In this document: positions 1-6,357 of the stretch, in pieces | Layout of the letters: the number at the start of each line of letters is the position of its first letter | How positions within the stretch are numbered: position 1 is the stretch's first letter | Source: a virus | IMG/VR virus record: IMGVR_UViG_3300033154_000252 | Span: 1 to 23,454 of that record | Length of the DNA: 23,454 nucleotides | Strand: one strand, 5' to 3' | Position numbers and translations under genes: made by a program | The notes under the pieces: model-generated | What the model saw: only the letters and a program-made list of their open reading frames with translations | The model's database searches: none | What the model was told of the DNA's origin: nothing

Positions 1-1
1 T

Positions 2-316
2 GTTGGTCCTTGTACACATACGGTATACAATTACAATCCAACTACAGGTATGCCTTATGATACAATTACAACTTGCATCAGTTATACTTTAACAGATTCA
101 CTAGGTTATGTTGACACAATGAATTGTTGTTTTAATCAAGTATGGGATGGTCAGGCTTGGATGAGAATGGGTAATGCAACAGTTGGGATAGATGAGTTGT
201 ACAATATTGAAAAGCAAGACTATAGAATATTTGATGTATTAGGTAGAGAATTAATAGAAGCTCCAATAGGAGAAATGTATATTCAAAATAGAAAGAAATA
301 TATTAAGCTAAGATAA
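2..316 (+). CDS. C-terminal part of a larger phage protein with a T9SS-like tail (partial)
   Basis: The reading frame is open to the left edge of the window, so the ATG at 50 is probably internal and this is the 3' end of a longer gene. The visible part is rich in Cys, Thr, Tyr and Asn (for example a CC pair and several isolated Cys), as in an extracellular or virion-surface protein. The last 35 or so residues include YRIFDVLGRE and then KKYIKL. This resembles the IYDxxGR(E/K) start and basic KK(x)xK end of type A C-terminal domains that direct Bacteroidota proteins to type IX secretion, though it is shorter than usual and lacks a clear G-(I/V)-Y strand. The function of the whole protein cannot be told. 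A strong terminator follows 15 bases after the stop. Confidence 0.6.
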   Translation, partial: VGPCTHTVYNYNPTTGMPYDTITTCISYTLTDSLGYVDTMNCCFNQVWDGQAWMRMGNATVGIDELYNIEKQDYRIFDVLGRELIEAPIGEMYIQNRKKYIKLR

Positions 317-330
317 TAAAAAGCTTTAAG

Positions 331-365
331 ACTAAAAGGCCACTCATAGAGTGGTCTTTTTTAGT
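331..365. terminator. Intrinsic terminator between convergent genes, probably bidirectional
   Basis: An inverted repeat has arms at 331-345 and 349-365, a three-base loop (ATA), a core of GGCCACTC paired with GAGTGGTC (one G-U pair), and flanking A and T runs. Read rightward, the core is followed by TTTTTT. Read leftward it is followed by TTTT. It lies between the stop of the first rightward gene (316) and the stop of the leftward operon (383), where a shared terminator is expected. Confidence 0.9.
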
Positions 366-382
366 TTATATGTAAATAGAAA

Positions 383-862
383 TTATCTTTCCATTCTGAT
401 TGCTATTCTCATTAAGTTACCTAGTGCTCTATCTAGGATTCTTTTTTCTCTAGGTGTTAACTTTTTAAATAACTTATGATCTTTCATAGCAGGTTCAATA
501 TCTTTGTAACTGCGAATAGTGTACTTAGGATCATCAAGACCTATCTGTAAATCTAAATCTCGGTATATCTCCATAGCATCCTTTCCTAAACCATCGGTAG
601 TTTTTGCTTCATTTAAAAATGATTCAAAGGTAGGAATATGATTTTCATTTTGAGTTAACTCATCTTCATACTCTTCATCCCAGTGTGGACTTTTATTATC
701 CTCATCTCTTGTAGGATGAACATCATACCCTTGTCTTACTGGGCTATCATATGCATTAGTATCTTTGCCATCTGCTAAGTCGTCAAACATTTGTTTGAAT
801 TGTTTAACAGTACCTTTGTAATGTCTGATTGAATTTTCGTCTTGTGTTTCTTGCTTATCCAT
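383..862 (-). CDS. Hypothetical acidic protein with internal capsid-targeting-like motif
   Basis: This is the last gene (159 aa) of the leftward four-gene operon. Its ATG overlaps the upstream TAA by one base (TAATG), suggesting translational coupling. The first half is strongly acidic and hydrophilic (residues about 28-75, many D and E). Residues 77-86 read PTFESFLNEA, the same F-x-x-F-L-N-E-A motif found at the N-termini of the three genes before it. The rest is helical and ends in a basic segment (KKLTPREKRILDRALGNL). In T4 internal proteins a similar motif is N-terminal and is cut after Glu by the prohead protease. Cleavage after E85 here would remove the acidic half and leave a basic C-terminal product. 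That is inference, and no enzymatic domain is recognised. Confidence 0.75.
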   Translation of the reverse strand: MDKQETQDENSIRHYKGTVKQFKQMFDDLADGKDTNAYDSPVRQGYDVHPTRDEDNKSPHWDEEYEDELTQNENHIPTFESFLNEAKTTDGLGKDAMEIYRDLDLQIGLDDPKYTIRSYKDIEPAMKDHKLFKKLTPREKRILDRALGNLMRIAIRMER

Positions 863-1182
863 TATTTGTTTAATGTTTTTAGTAATTCATCCATATCAAA
901 TGTAAATGCGTAACCTGCGCCTTTATAACCATGATCAACCTTTACTCTAATAAACTGTCTGTATTTTTTTAATTGGTCATTTAACATATCTTCTATGTCT
1001 TTAGCAATTGCAGTTTTAGAAAATCCTGATTCTATTTCTTTATCTAATTCTTTACTGCTTGATGGCATTGCTACAATATAACCTGATAATGGCATATGAG
1101 ATATTCTATACTTAACAGCAGTGTCAGCCGTTGGCACCATAAAGTTTTTTTCATTTAAGAATTCTTTAAATTTACCTATCAT
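862..1182 (-). CDS. Hypothetical protein with N-terminal capsid-targeting-like motif
   Basis: A 106-residue protein, third in the leftward operon. Start and stop overlap both neighbours by one base (TAATG). It begins MIGKFKEFLNEK, which matches the F-x-x-F-L-N-E motif of its neighbours and resembles the T4 internal-protein leader and gp21-type site (L-x-E). The motif is followed by K rather than A. The remaining 95 residues are mixed alpha/beta with charged helices (about 42-76) and a final hydrophobic and acidic strand-helix. No transmembrane segment or catalytic motif is seen. If the leader is cut, the mature protein would start at about residue 12. A packaged internal protein is the favoured but unproven reading. 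Confidence 0.75.
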   Translation of the reverse strand: MIGKFKEFLNEKNFMVPTADTAVKYRISHMPLSGYIVAMPSSSKELDKEIESGFSKTAIAKDIEDMLNDQLKKYRQFIRVKVDHGYKGAGYAFTFDMDELLKTLNK

Positions 1183-1433
1183 TACTTTTTATATTTTTGC
1201 TTAAGTTGATGAATCTTAGTTTGATATTGTAATTTTTTAATATCAAGTTTGTCTATAGATATTCTTAATTGATAATATTCTATTGCAAAAGGATCTTCTC
1301 TATCCTGGGCAGCTCTAAATCTTTCAATGTTTTGCTGCTCTCTCCTTTTTAATCTTTCTGCTGTTTCATTTGGATTAAACTCATGCTTATCAGCTTCATT
1401 TAAATCAAAATCTTTAAAGTTACTAATGCTCAT
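1182..1433 (-). CDS. Small basic coiled-coil protein with capsid-targeting-like leader
   Basis: An 83-residue protein, second in the leftward operon, with its stop overlapping the next ATG by one base. Residues 5-14 read NFKDFDLNEA, the shared F-x-x-F...L-N-E-A motif. The rest is almost wholly charged helix: a KRREQQNIERFRAA segment at about 28-42, then a long C-terminal helix ending KLQYQTKIHQLKQKYKK that should form a coiled coil. Small size, high basic charge and a removable leader parallel T4 internal proteins and prohead-core proteins. There is no direct homology that can be asserted from sequence alone. Confidence 0.75.
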   Translation of the reverse strand: MSISNFKDFDLNEADKHEFNPNETAERLKRREQQNIERFRAAQDREDPFAIEYYQLRISIDKLDIKKLQYQTKIHQLKQKYKK

Positions 1434-1434
1434 C

Positions 1435-1914
1435 TTAAAATGTTGAATTTATAATTAGTTCTTGGATCTCGCTGATTAATTGTTTCTTTTCTCTTGATCC
1501 TTTTGGATTCCTTCCGTTAATTGCACTTATATAATTTTTATCAATTAAATAGTCTGAAATTACTGTTGCTAATACTTTAGCTCCTGATGGTTTATCTTTT
1601 CCAGCTACTTGAACCATTGCTTCATTAGTGGCAGAATAAGATTCATGAGCTTTATCTATTGCTTCATTTAAATATTTTTTAGCTTCTTTTAAATATGCTT
1701 CAGCAGTATGATCACTATTATCATTAGTTTCATACATATTTGCCTGCTCGGCCATTCCTGTTGCAACATTATTTACATGCCCAACTACAGGCTGCATACT
1801 ATATCCCGTATTAGGTATACCTGTAGCGATAGAGTATGGTTGCATATAACTAGGACCGAAACCTGCAGCTACGATAGCCTCATTAAATTTTTCGAACTTT
1901 GGTATCTTGCTCAT
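1435..1914 (-). CDS. Hypothetical protein with capsid-targeting-like leader, first gene of leftward operon
   Basis: A 159-residue protein that opens the leftward operon. It starts MSKIPKFEKFNEA, the shared motif in a shortened form (F-x-x-F-N-E-A). A low-complexity stretch rich in G, P, Y, M and V follows (about 14-55). A charged helical part then contains a second candidate cleavage site, YLNEA, at residues 81-85. The C-terminal third (about 105-159) is compact and mixed alpha/beta. The start is supported by the position of the motif and by the divergent intergenic region just upstream. The next gene begins one base after this stop. Function is unknown; a head-packaged or core protein is an inference from the motif. 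Confidence 0.75.
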   Translation of the reverse strand: MSKIPKFEKFNEAIVAAGFGPSYMQPYSIATGIPNTGYSMQPVVGHVNNVATGMAEQANMYETNDNSDHTAEAYLKEAKKYLNEAIDKAHESYSATNEAMVQVAGKDKPSGAKVLATVISDYLIDKNYISAINGRNPKGSREKKQLISEIQELIINSTF

Positions 1915-1983
1915 TGTTAAGTTTTATTTGTTTATATATTTGTAAACAAACATTGAGTTTATGCATATAAAAATAAACATATT
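1915..1983. promoter_or_regulatory. Divergent promoter region with Bacteroidota-type promoter
   Basis: This 69-base AT-rich gap separates the leftward operon from the rightward accessory genes and must drive both. On the plus strand TTG (1914-1916), 18 bases and TATATTTG (1935-1942) match the Bacteroidota sigma consensus TTG-N(17-23)-TAnnTTTG, giving a start near 1949 and a leader of about 35 bases to the ATG at 1984. The promoter is inferred. The leftward promoter was not identified with confidence. Confidence 0.5.
1927..1950. repeat. Perfect inverted repeat over the promoter core (possible operator)
   Basis: TTTGTTTA (1927-1934) and TAAACAAA (1943-1950) are exact reverse complements around an eight-base spacer that is itself the candidate promoter core TATATTTG. 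The position suggests a repressor or activator site acting on both directions. An AT-rich hairpin by chance is the alternative. Confidence 0.5.
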
Positions 1984-2193
1984 ATGTCAGAATTTTTTAG
2001 AACACAAATGGGTCGTAAATTATTAGATGCAGATCTACCCAAATTAGTAAATGTCTTAGAAAGAATTGCTATACAGATGGAGAAAAAGAATACTTTAGAA
2101 GAAAAGAGATTTAGGTTAGATGAAAAGCTAAGAAAGTTACAAATTAAAGAAGCCAATTTAAATCTAATAGGACAAGATAAAAATGGCAAATAA
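1984..2193 (+). CDS. Small coiled-coil hypothetical protein
   Basis: A 69-residue protein and the first gene rightward of the divergent promoter. It starts MSEFFRTQMGRK and continues into a single long charged helix (about 17-58, with heptad-like L, I and V spacing) that should form a coiled coil. An antisense frame of similar length over the same bases is rejected: this strand agrees with the downstream genes and has a promoter and start in place. It overlaps the next gene by 11 bases. Short proteins of this kind are common in T4-like phages, but the function is unknown. Confidence 0.7.
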   Translation: MSEFFRTQMGRKLLDADLPKLVNVLERIAIQMEKKNTLEEKRFRLDEKLRKLQIKEANLNLIGQDKNGK

Positions 2194-2449
2194 AGATATT
2201 ACATATAAACAATTTATTGCTCACATGGATAAAGGCAATAAAGTTTATATGAAAAAACCGAGGTCATGGCAGAAGTGCTGGTTTTGGTGGGAAAGCAAAA
2301 AGGAGAAATGGTTTTTAAATAAAGCATTTGATCAAAGAAACGATGGAAGAGTAGAACCAGAGCCATCAGTTTGGATAACTGCAAAACAAATGAAAAGCCA
2401 CATGGATTACATGATTAGACAAGGTTATAAATATCACATAGATGAATAA
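2183..2449 (+). CDS. Hypothetical Trp-rich small protein
   Basis: An 88-residue protein overlapping both neighbours by a few bases (11 upstream, 8 downstream). It has a cluster of aromatic residues (W at about 29, 33, 35, 36 and 43) around KCWFWWESKKEKWF, followed by a PEPSVWITAKQM segment and an amphipathic helix. It is basic overall. No signal peptide or known catalytic motif is seen. The overlaps place it in one transcription unit with the membrane protein and DnaJ that follow. Confidence 0.7.
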   Translation: MANKDITYKQFIAHMDKGNKVYMKKPRSWQKCWFWWESKKEKWFLNKAFDQRNDGRVEPEPSVWITAKQMKSHMDYMIRQGYKYHIDE

Positions 2450-2786
2450 GTTACTTTTAGCATTTTTATTGTTCTTTACTGGGCAAACTGCAATTTGGAT
2501 TCAAACTAACGGTCAATTTGTATGGCCTTGGTTTAAAAAGAATCCTCTTACTGTATCAATTATTTTTGGTACTGCAATTAGTTACATATTAATTTATGGT
2601 ACAAAGTTTATTGTAGAATATTATGATGGTCTTTTATGGCCAGGTAGATTTATCGGCTTCGGTTCAGGTATAATTTCATTCACATTTTTGACATGGTATT
2701 TTTTAGGAGAAGGTATAACACTTAAAACAATAGTATCATTAGCACTTGCATGTAGCCTAATAGGTATACAGCTTTTTTGGAAATAA
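2442..2786 (+). CDS. Four-helix integral membrane protein
   Basis: A 114-residue protein with four clear hydrophobic segments at about 3-21, 36-54, 68-88 and 93-113, joined by short loops. A GEGIT turn before helix 4 and the overall size recall small DMT/SMR-type transporters, but it has no conserved Glu in helix 1, so transport is not claimed. A holin or membrane-remodelling role is possible in a phage but unsupported. Its TAA overlaps the next ATG (TAATG at 2784-2788), indicating coupling with the DnaJ gene. Confidence 0.75.
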   Translation: MNKLLLAFLLFFTGQTAIWIQTNGQFVWPWFKKNPLTVSIIFGTAISYILIYGTKFIVEYYDGLLWPGRFIGFGSGIISFTFLTWYFLGEGITLKTIVSLALACSLIGIQLFWK

Positions 2787-3613
2787 TGAAAGATCCGTAT
2801 AGCATATTAGGAGTAGATAAAAATTCATCTGATGGTGAGATTAAAAAAGCTTATAGAAAATTAGCTAAACAGTATCATCCTGATAAAGGCTCTGGTAATG
2901 AAGATAAATTTAAAGAGGTTGCTGATGCATACGAAACTTTAAGCAATCCTCAGAAGAAAGCTCAATATGATCAAAGAGCCAATAATCCTTTTGCTGATTT
3001 TGGTCATGATTTTACAGGCAGTATGTTTGAAGACTTATTAAGAAATCAAAATTTTGCTGGAGCTTTTAATCAAAGGTATGGATATAATTCTAAAGGCAGA
3101 AACACTAGTGGTATTTTACGAATATCTTTAGCTGATGCATATTATGGTACAAGCAGAGATGTTGGCATTGGAATGAAAACCATAAAGGTTGATATTCCAG
3201 CTGGAATTAAAAATGGCCAGAAATTAAGATTAAAAGGATTAGGCCAACGTGGCCAGACTGAAGAACTTAATGGTGATTTAATAATGACTATTGAAGTAAT
3301 AAATGATAGAGACTTCTTTTTAGACAATCAAGGATTGCATACAATAAAAAATATAAGTCTTTATGATGCACTGTTAGGTGGAAAGGAAAGTATTGATTGT
3401 TTTGATAAAATTATTTCTTTCACAATTCCACCAGGTACTCCTAATGGAAAGGTCCTTAGAGTAAAAGGAAAAGGGTTTCCTATTTATAAACAAGAAGGTA
3501 AGTATAGTGATTTACTTATAAGCATAATCGTAGATATACCTACAGATTTAGATGATGAAGATAAAATGTTAATAACAAAAATAAAGAATAAACACAATGG
3601 CAAAAGATCCTAA
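2786..3613 (+). CDS. dnaJ-like: DnaJ-type (class II/CbpA-like) co-chaperone
   Basis: Residues 1-65 form a J-domain with the invariant HPD at 31-33 (YHPDKG), which stimulates the ATPase of host Hsp70 (DnaK). A Gly/Phe-rich linker follows ([13 protein letters not shown]). There is no CxxCxGxG zinc finger. Two beta-rich client-binding domains follow, with the typical segments [19 protein letters not shown] and [19 protein letters not shown]. At 275 residues it is a normal length for class II. The ATG at 2786 is preferred over an in-frame TTG at 2777 because it gives the canonical J-domain start and overlaps the previous stop as TAATG. It could steer host DnaK toward folding or assembly of phage proteins. 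It overlaps the next gene by 17 bases. Confidence 0.93.
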   Translation: MKDPYSILGVDKNSSDGEIKKAYRKLAKQYHPDKGSGNEDKFKEVADAYETLSNPQKKAQYDQRANNPFADFGHDFTGSMFEDLLRNQNFAGAFNQRYGYNSKGRNTSGILRISLADAYYGTSRDVGIGMKTIKVDIPAGIKNGQKLRLKGLGQRGQTEELNGDLIMTIEVINDRDFFLDNQGLHTIKNISLYDALLGGKESIDCFDKIISFTIPPGTPNGKVLRVKGKGFPIYKQEGKYSDLLISIIVDIPTDLDDEDKMLITKIKNKHNGKRS

Positions 3614-3905
3614 AAAAGGAAAAGGTTTTAGCGATGAATTCTTAAAAAATTTATTGCTAACATTAGAACATACTGACTTTGATAGATTTATGGATTTATC
3701 ATACCACGTTTTGATGCAAAGCCCTAGTGCAGTTTTAAAAAGAAAAGATTCTATTGAAAGTAAAATAGAAAGTATAGACGGTCTTATTAAGTATTTTGAA
3801 CATGAAGAACAATATGAAAGATGTACTAATTTACAAAAACTAAAAACGATGTTATTTTTAGATGGCCCGTGGAATGATGAAGAAGAGCCTCCTGAAATTA
3901 ACTAA
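3597..3905 (+). CDS. Small helical hypothetical protein with UVR-like motif
   Basis: A 102-residue protein whose ATG lies inside the end of the DnaJ gene. It is basic at the start ([10 protein letters not shown]), helical in the middle and very acidic at the end (DEEEPPE). Residues about 63-88 (from [23 protein letters not shown]) resemble the helical hairpin of UVR motifs in UvrB/UvrC. That similarity is weak and may only reflect a charged helix pair. Function is unknown. Confidence 0.7.
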   Translation: MAKDPKKGKGFSDEFLKNLLLTLEHTDFDRFMDLSYHVLMQSPSAVLKRKDSIESKIESIDGLIKYFEHEEQYERCTNLQKLKTMLFLDGPWNDEEEPPEIN

Positions 3906-3923
3906 TAAATAATAAAATATTTA
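3904..3923 (+). promoter_or_regulatory. Putative late promoter / conserved AT box before the oxygenase gene
   Basis: AATAAATA at 3904-3911 matches the T4/cyanophage late-promoter consensus NATAAATA. The 20-base block to 3923 is 19/20 identical to the block at 8030-8049 upstream of the tail fibre. The ATG is at 3927. The block may act as a late promoter, as an A-rich translation-initiation region, or as both. Confidence 0.5.
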
Positions 3924-3926
3924 GAT

Positions 3927-4508
3927 ATGCAAACAAATTTAATTATCACGGATAATTTTTATAATAATCCAGAAGAAACAAGAGAATGGGTTTTACAGCA
4001 AGAATTTGATGTAAGAGGTAATTACCCTGGCCAAAGAACTGCCCCATGCCACACTTGGGGTTTACAAGATGTCATACAAGGTATAGTCCAACATGCAGGT
4101 GGAAATATTACTTATTTTGAAGATGCTTATACTACAGCTTGGCAATATACTACAGAAAAAGATGTTAGTTGGATTCATGCTGATAATTCAACAACATGGG
4201 CTGGTGTTTGTTACTTAACACCTAATGCTCCAGCTAATGGAGGAACTGCATTATATAGACATAAACCAACTGGGTTAGAATTTGCTCCAAGAGGTGAAGA
4301 CGGATCCTATGACCAGGAGAAAATGGATAAAATTAATTCTGATGCATATAATGCAGATGCATGGGAAATGACTGCAATGGTTGGAAATATTTATAATAGG
4401 TTAGTTTTATATAGAGGTGATATGTTTCATAAATCTATGGAATACTTTGGTAAAGACAAGTATGATGGTAGATTATTTCAAACATTTTTCTTTAACACTG
4501 AATATTAA
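3927..4508 (+). CDS. Putative Fe(II)/2-oxoglutarate-dependent oxygenase-like protein
   Basis: A 193-residue protein, probably a cupin-fold oxygenase. H84 and D86 (WIHADN), H168 (RGDMFHKS) and R182 (GRLFQ) form the H-x-D...H...R pattern of Fe(II)/2-oxoglutarate oxygenases, where the Arg binds the 2OG carboxylate. Between them lie typical strands (AGVCYLTPNAP, GGTALYRH). It looks like a family of about 200-residue phage and bacterial proteins (DUF6445-like), though this cannot be checked here. The substrate is unknown: protein, sugar or nucleic-acid hydroxylation are all possible. It stands alone behind its own candidate late promoter, with a 21-base gap after the previous gene. Confidence 0.65.
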   Translation: MQTNLIITDNFYNNPEETREWVLQQEFDVRGNYPGQRTAPCHTWGLQDVIQGIVQHAGGNITYFEDAYTTAWQYTTEKDVSWIHADNSTTWAGVCYLTPNAPANGGTALYRHKPTGLEFAPRGEDGSYDQEKMDKINSDAYNADAWEMTAMVGNIYNRLVLYRGDMFHKSMEYFGKDKYDGRLFQTFFFNTEY

Positions 4509-4534
4509 ACTAAATCATTATCATCCATATAATT

Positions 4535-4542
4535 AATAAATC
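4535..4542 (+). promoter_or_regulatory. Weak late-promoter-like box
   Basis: AATAAATC matches seven of eight positions of NATAAATA and sits three bases before the ATG of the small membrane peptide. That is too close for an ordinary promoter unless the mRNA is nearly leaderless. Confidence 0.2.
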
Positions 4543-4545
4543 ACT

Positions 4546-4713
4546 ATGGCATTATTAGAATTTATATTTCAATCTTTTTGGCATTTTATTGGTAGCATAT
4601 TTCTTTTAGCTATTATTGTACAATGGAAACCTTTTTCTTCAAGCCACCAAGGATTAACTTCAAAACAATTTGATAAGCTTATTAAAGCTCTTAAAGATAA
4701 AAAAGACTTATAA
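4546..4713 (+). CDS. Single-pass small membrane protein
   Basis: A 55-residue open frame. It starts MALLEFIFQSFWHFIG, continues into a hydrophobic segment (about 5-26, ending LLAIIVQW), and then has a polar basic tail (TSKQFDKLIKALKDKKDL). It fills the gap between the oxygenase and the tRNA genes, in the same direction as both. One transmembrane helix and a cytoplasmic basic tail are predicted. Small membrane peptides of this type are common in phages and may affect the envelope or lysis, but nothing here fixes the role. It was identified by reading the gap directly. Confidence 0.6.
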   Translation: MALLEFIFQSFWHFIGSIFLLAIIVQWKPFSSSHQGLTSKQFDKLIKALKDKKDL

Positions 4714-4721
4714 GATTAATC

Positions 4722-4794
4722 TGTCCCTTGGTGTAATTGGCAACACGTCTGGTTTTGGTCCAGAAGAGTATAGGTTCGACCCCTGTAGGGACAA
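4722..4794 (+). tRNA. tRNA-Gln (anticodon UUG)
   Basis: A complete 73-base cloverleaf. The acceptor stem is TGTCCCT with AGGGACA (4787-4793). The D stem is GTGT with ACAC. The anticodon stem TCTGG/CCAGA has the loop TTTTGGT, giving anticodon TTG (reads CAA). The T stem ATAGG/CCTGT has the loop TTCGACC. The discriminator is A4794, and CCA is not encoded. It is four bases from the next tRNA. CAA is the dominant Gln codon in the Gln-rich tail fibre downstream, a plausible reason to carry it. Confidence 0.93.
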
Positions 4795-4798
4795 CACA

Positions 4799-4873
4799 CG
4801 GGATGTAGCGTAGCCCGGTTATCGCGCCTCGTTTGGGACGAGGAGGTCGCAGGTTCGAATCCTGCCATCCCGA
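4799..4873 (+). tRNA. tRNA-Pro (anticodon UGG)
   Basis: A complete 75-base cloverleaf. The acceptor stem is CGGGATG with CATCCCG (4866-4872). The anticodon stem CCTCG/CGAGG has the loop TTTGGGA, giving anticodon TGG. The T stem GCAGG/CCTGC has the loop TTCGAAT. The discriminator is A4873, and CCA is not encoded. It is notably more GC-rich than its surroundings, as tRNAs in AT-rich genomes are. The bases from here to the ligase start (4874-4979) hold no gene that can be supported. Confidence 0.95.
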
Positions 4874-4979
4874 CAACTTTGTTTTAAAATTGTTAATAAC
4901 TTTTTGAAAAAAACAAGAGTTTATAGTTCAATTCCCAATTAAATGTATTATATTTATATTATAATAAAATAAACGGAAT

Positions 4980-6302
4980 ATGACATATTACACAAACCTC
5001 AACTATTTACAATCATTCTTAAATGAGATGAGAGATTCATCTTCAGGGAATCATAAGATTGCAACTATTAAAAAGTATGCTGATAATTCAGAAGAGAATG
5101 AAGATAGAGAATTTCTACAAAAGATTTTTGAATATACTTACAATCCATACTGGAAATATAATGTTACTTCTAAGAACTGTAAAAAGAATTCAGATTTAGT
5201 AGGACATCCAAATACTTATGGAAGTATATTTACTTTATTGGATGATTTGAAAAACCGAGTTTGTACAGGACATACTGCAATTGCAAATGTAAACCGATTT
5301 GTTTTAGAAAACAAACAATGGGAAGATATCATTTGGAATATGATTGATAGAGACCTTAAAATGGGTGCTAATACTACATCAATTAACAAAGCAGTACACC
5401 CAGATTTAATTCCTACATTTAAGGTTGCTTTAGCTAATCCTTATAATCCTAAAAGAACAGATTTTGAAAATGAAGATTGGTTTGGATCAAGAAAACTAGA
5501 CGGAGTACGTTGTATTTGCCGAAAGGAAATGAATACAGTAACATTCTTTTCAAGAAGTGGTAAAGAATTTTTAACTCTAGGCAATTTAGAAAATGAAATT
5601 TCTAAGATAGGTGGAGACTTTATATTAGATGGAGAAATTTGTTTAGTAGATGAAAATGGTAATGAAGACTTCCAAGGAATTATGAAACAGATCCGAAAGA
5701 AGGATCACCAAATTGAAAATCCTAAATTCTTTATATTTGATTATTTAACATTAGATGAATTTGATAATAAGGTTGGAACTACACCACTTACTGAAAGACT
5801 TCGTAATGGTTATGATTTATTACCAGAAGATATTAATTCTGATATGTTAGAATTTCTTAAACAAGAACAAATTTCAAATGATGGCCAATTTACTGAAATG
5901 GCAAAGGATGCTGAAGAGGCAGGATTTGAAGGAATCATGGTTAGAAAGAATGTAGGCTATGAAGGTAAAAGAAGCCATAATCTTTTAAAGGTTAAAAAAT
6001 TCCATGATGCAGAATATACTGTCCTAGATGCAATTAATGGAAATATCCGATGGACAGAAAACGGTAAACAAGTAGAAAGAGAATGTTTAAGTAGTATTAT
6101 AATTGAACATAAAGGTTGTAAAGTTAGTGTAGGATCAGGTTTCTCTAAAGAACAAAGAGAACACTATTATGAATTTCCACAGGAGATTATAGGTAAAACA
6201 GTAACTATCCAATATTTTGAAGAAAGTAAAAATCAAACTGGAGGTTACTCTCTAAGATTCCCTGTAGTAAAACATATTTATGCTAACGGAAGGGATTGTT
6301 AA
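4980..6302 (+). CDS. 30-like: ATP-dependent DNA ligase (T4 gp30-like)
   Basis: Seals nicks in duplex DNA through an adenylated lysine during replication, repair and recombination. At 440 aa it is slightly shorter than T4 gp30 (487). The nucleotidyltransferase motifs are in order: motif I KLDG with adenylated K172, followed by R178 in KLDGVR-C-I-C-R; DGE at 217-219 (motif III region); FFIFDYL at 250-256; motif IV EGIMVR at 317-322; and motif V LLKVKK at 335-340. An OB-fold region follows to the end. The N-terminal 150 residues are helical, as in the T4-type DNA-binding domain. The ATG at 4980 follows an A/T-rich leader without a Shine-Dalgarno sequence. It heads the nucleic-acid metabolism block with the HAD phosphatase and deaminase. 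Confidence 0.93.
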   Translation: MTYYTNLNYLQSFLNEMRDSSSGNHKIATIKKYADNSEENEDREFLQKIFEYTYNPYWKYNVTSKNCKKNSDLVGHPNTYGSIFTLLDDLKNRVCTGHTAIANVNRFVLENKQWEDIIWNMIDRDLKMGANTTSINKAVHPDLIPTFKVALANPYNPKRTDFENEDWFGSRKLDGVRCICRKEMNTVTFFSRSGKEFLTLGNLENEISKIGGDFILDGEICLVDENGNEDFQGIMKQIRKKDHQIENPKFFIFDYLTLDEFDNKVGTTPLTERLRNGYDLLPEDINSDMLEFLKQEQISNDGQFTEMAKDAEEAGFEGIMVRKNVGYEGKRSHNLLKVKKFHDAEYTVLDAINGNIRWTENGKQVERECLSSIIIEHKGCKVSVGSGFSKEQREHYYEFPQEIIGKTVTIQYFEESKNQTGGYSLRFPVVKHIYANGRDC

Positions 6303-6349
6303 TTACTGACACCTTTTAGGTACATCTAATGTGTTCTATAAATTTTATT

Positions 6350-6357
6350 GATAAATA
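6350..6357 (+). promoter_or_regulatory. Putative late promoter (NATAAATA) before the HAD gene
   Basis: GATAAATA matches NATAAATA exactly and lies in the 86-base gap between the ligase and HAD genes, 30 bases before the GTG start. This is the most conventional spacing of the boxes seen in this window. An A/G-rich stretch (AAAGGAAAAAAGAAAG) follows and may act as a ribosome-binding region. Confidence 0.4.

Noticed and set aside
1708-1920. Rightward open frame opposite the first gene of the leftward operon
   Set aside because: Its translation is Cys/His/Ile-rich and unlike a real protein. The leftward frame has the shared leader motif and fits the operon.
1959-2189. Leftward open frame opposite the 69-residue rightward gene
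   Set aside because: It is a Ser/Phe/Leu-rich shadow. It would overlap the divergent promoter region, and the rightward gene fits the packing with downstream genes.
2201-2242. ITYKQFIAHMD near the start of the 88-residue protein, similar to the T4 leader TYQEFIAEA
   Set aside because: It lacks the Glu needed for the protease site and the gene is outside the leftward operon, so it was not counted as a capsid-targeting leader.
4691-4876. Leftward open frame of 61 codons beginning MSGWQDSNLRPP
   Set aside because: It is the antisense of the two tRNA genes. This translation is a well-known artefact of tRNA antisense sequence.
4911-4945. Possible tRNA remnant (AGTTCAATTC) after tRNA-Pro
   Set aside because: The flanking bases do not form a T stem or an acceptor stem, so it is not supported as a tRNA.
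4951-4958. TATTTATA, a perfect TATAAATA late box on the minus strand
   Set aside because: No leftward gene lies beyond it, only the antisense of the tRNAs. Chance is likely in this very AT-rich gap.
5007-5033. LQSFLNEM at the N-terminus of the DNA ligase, like the capsid-targeting motif
   Set aside because: T4 ligase also starts with an LNE-containing helix (MILKILNEI), so this is part of the ligase fold.
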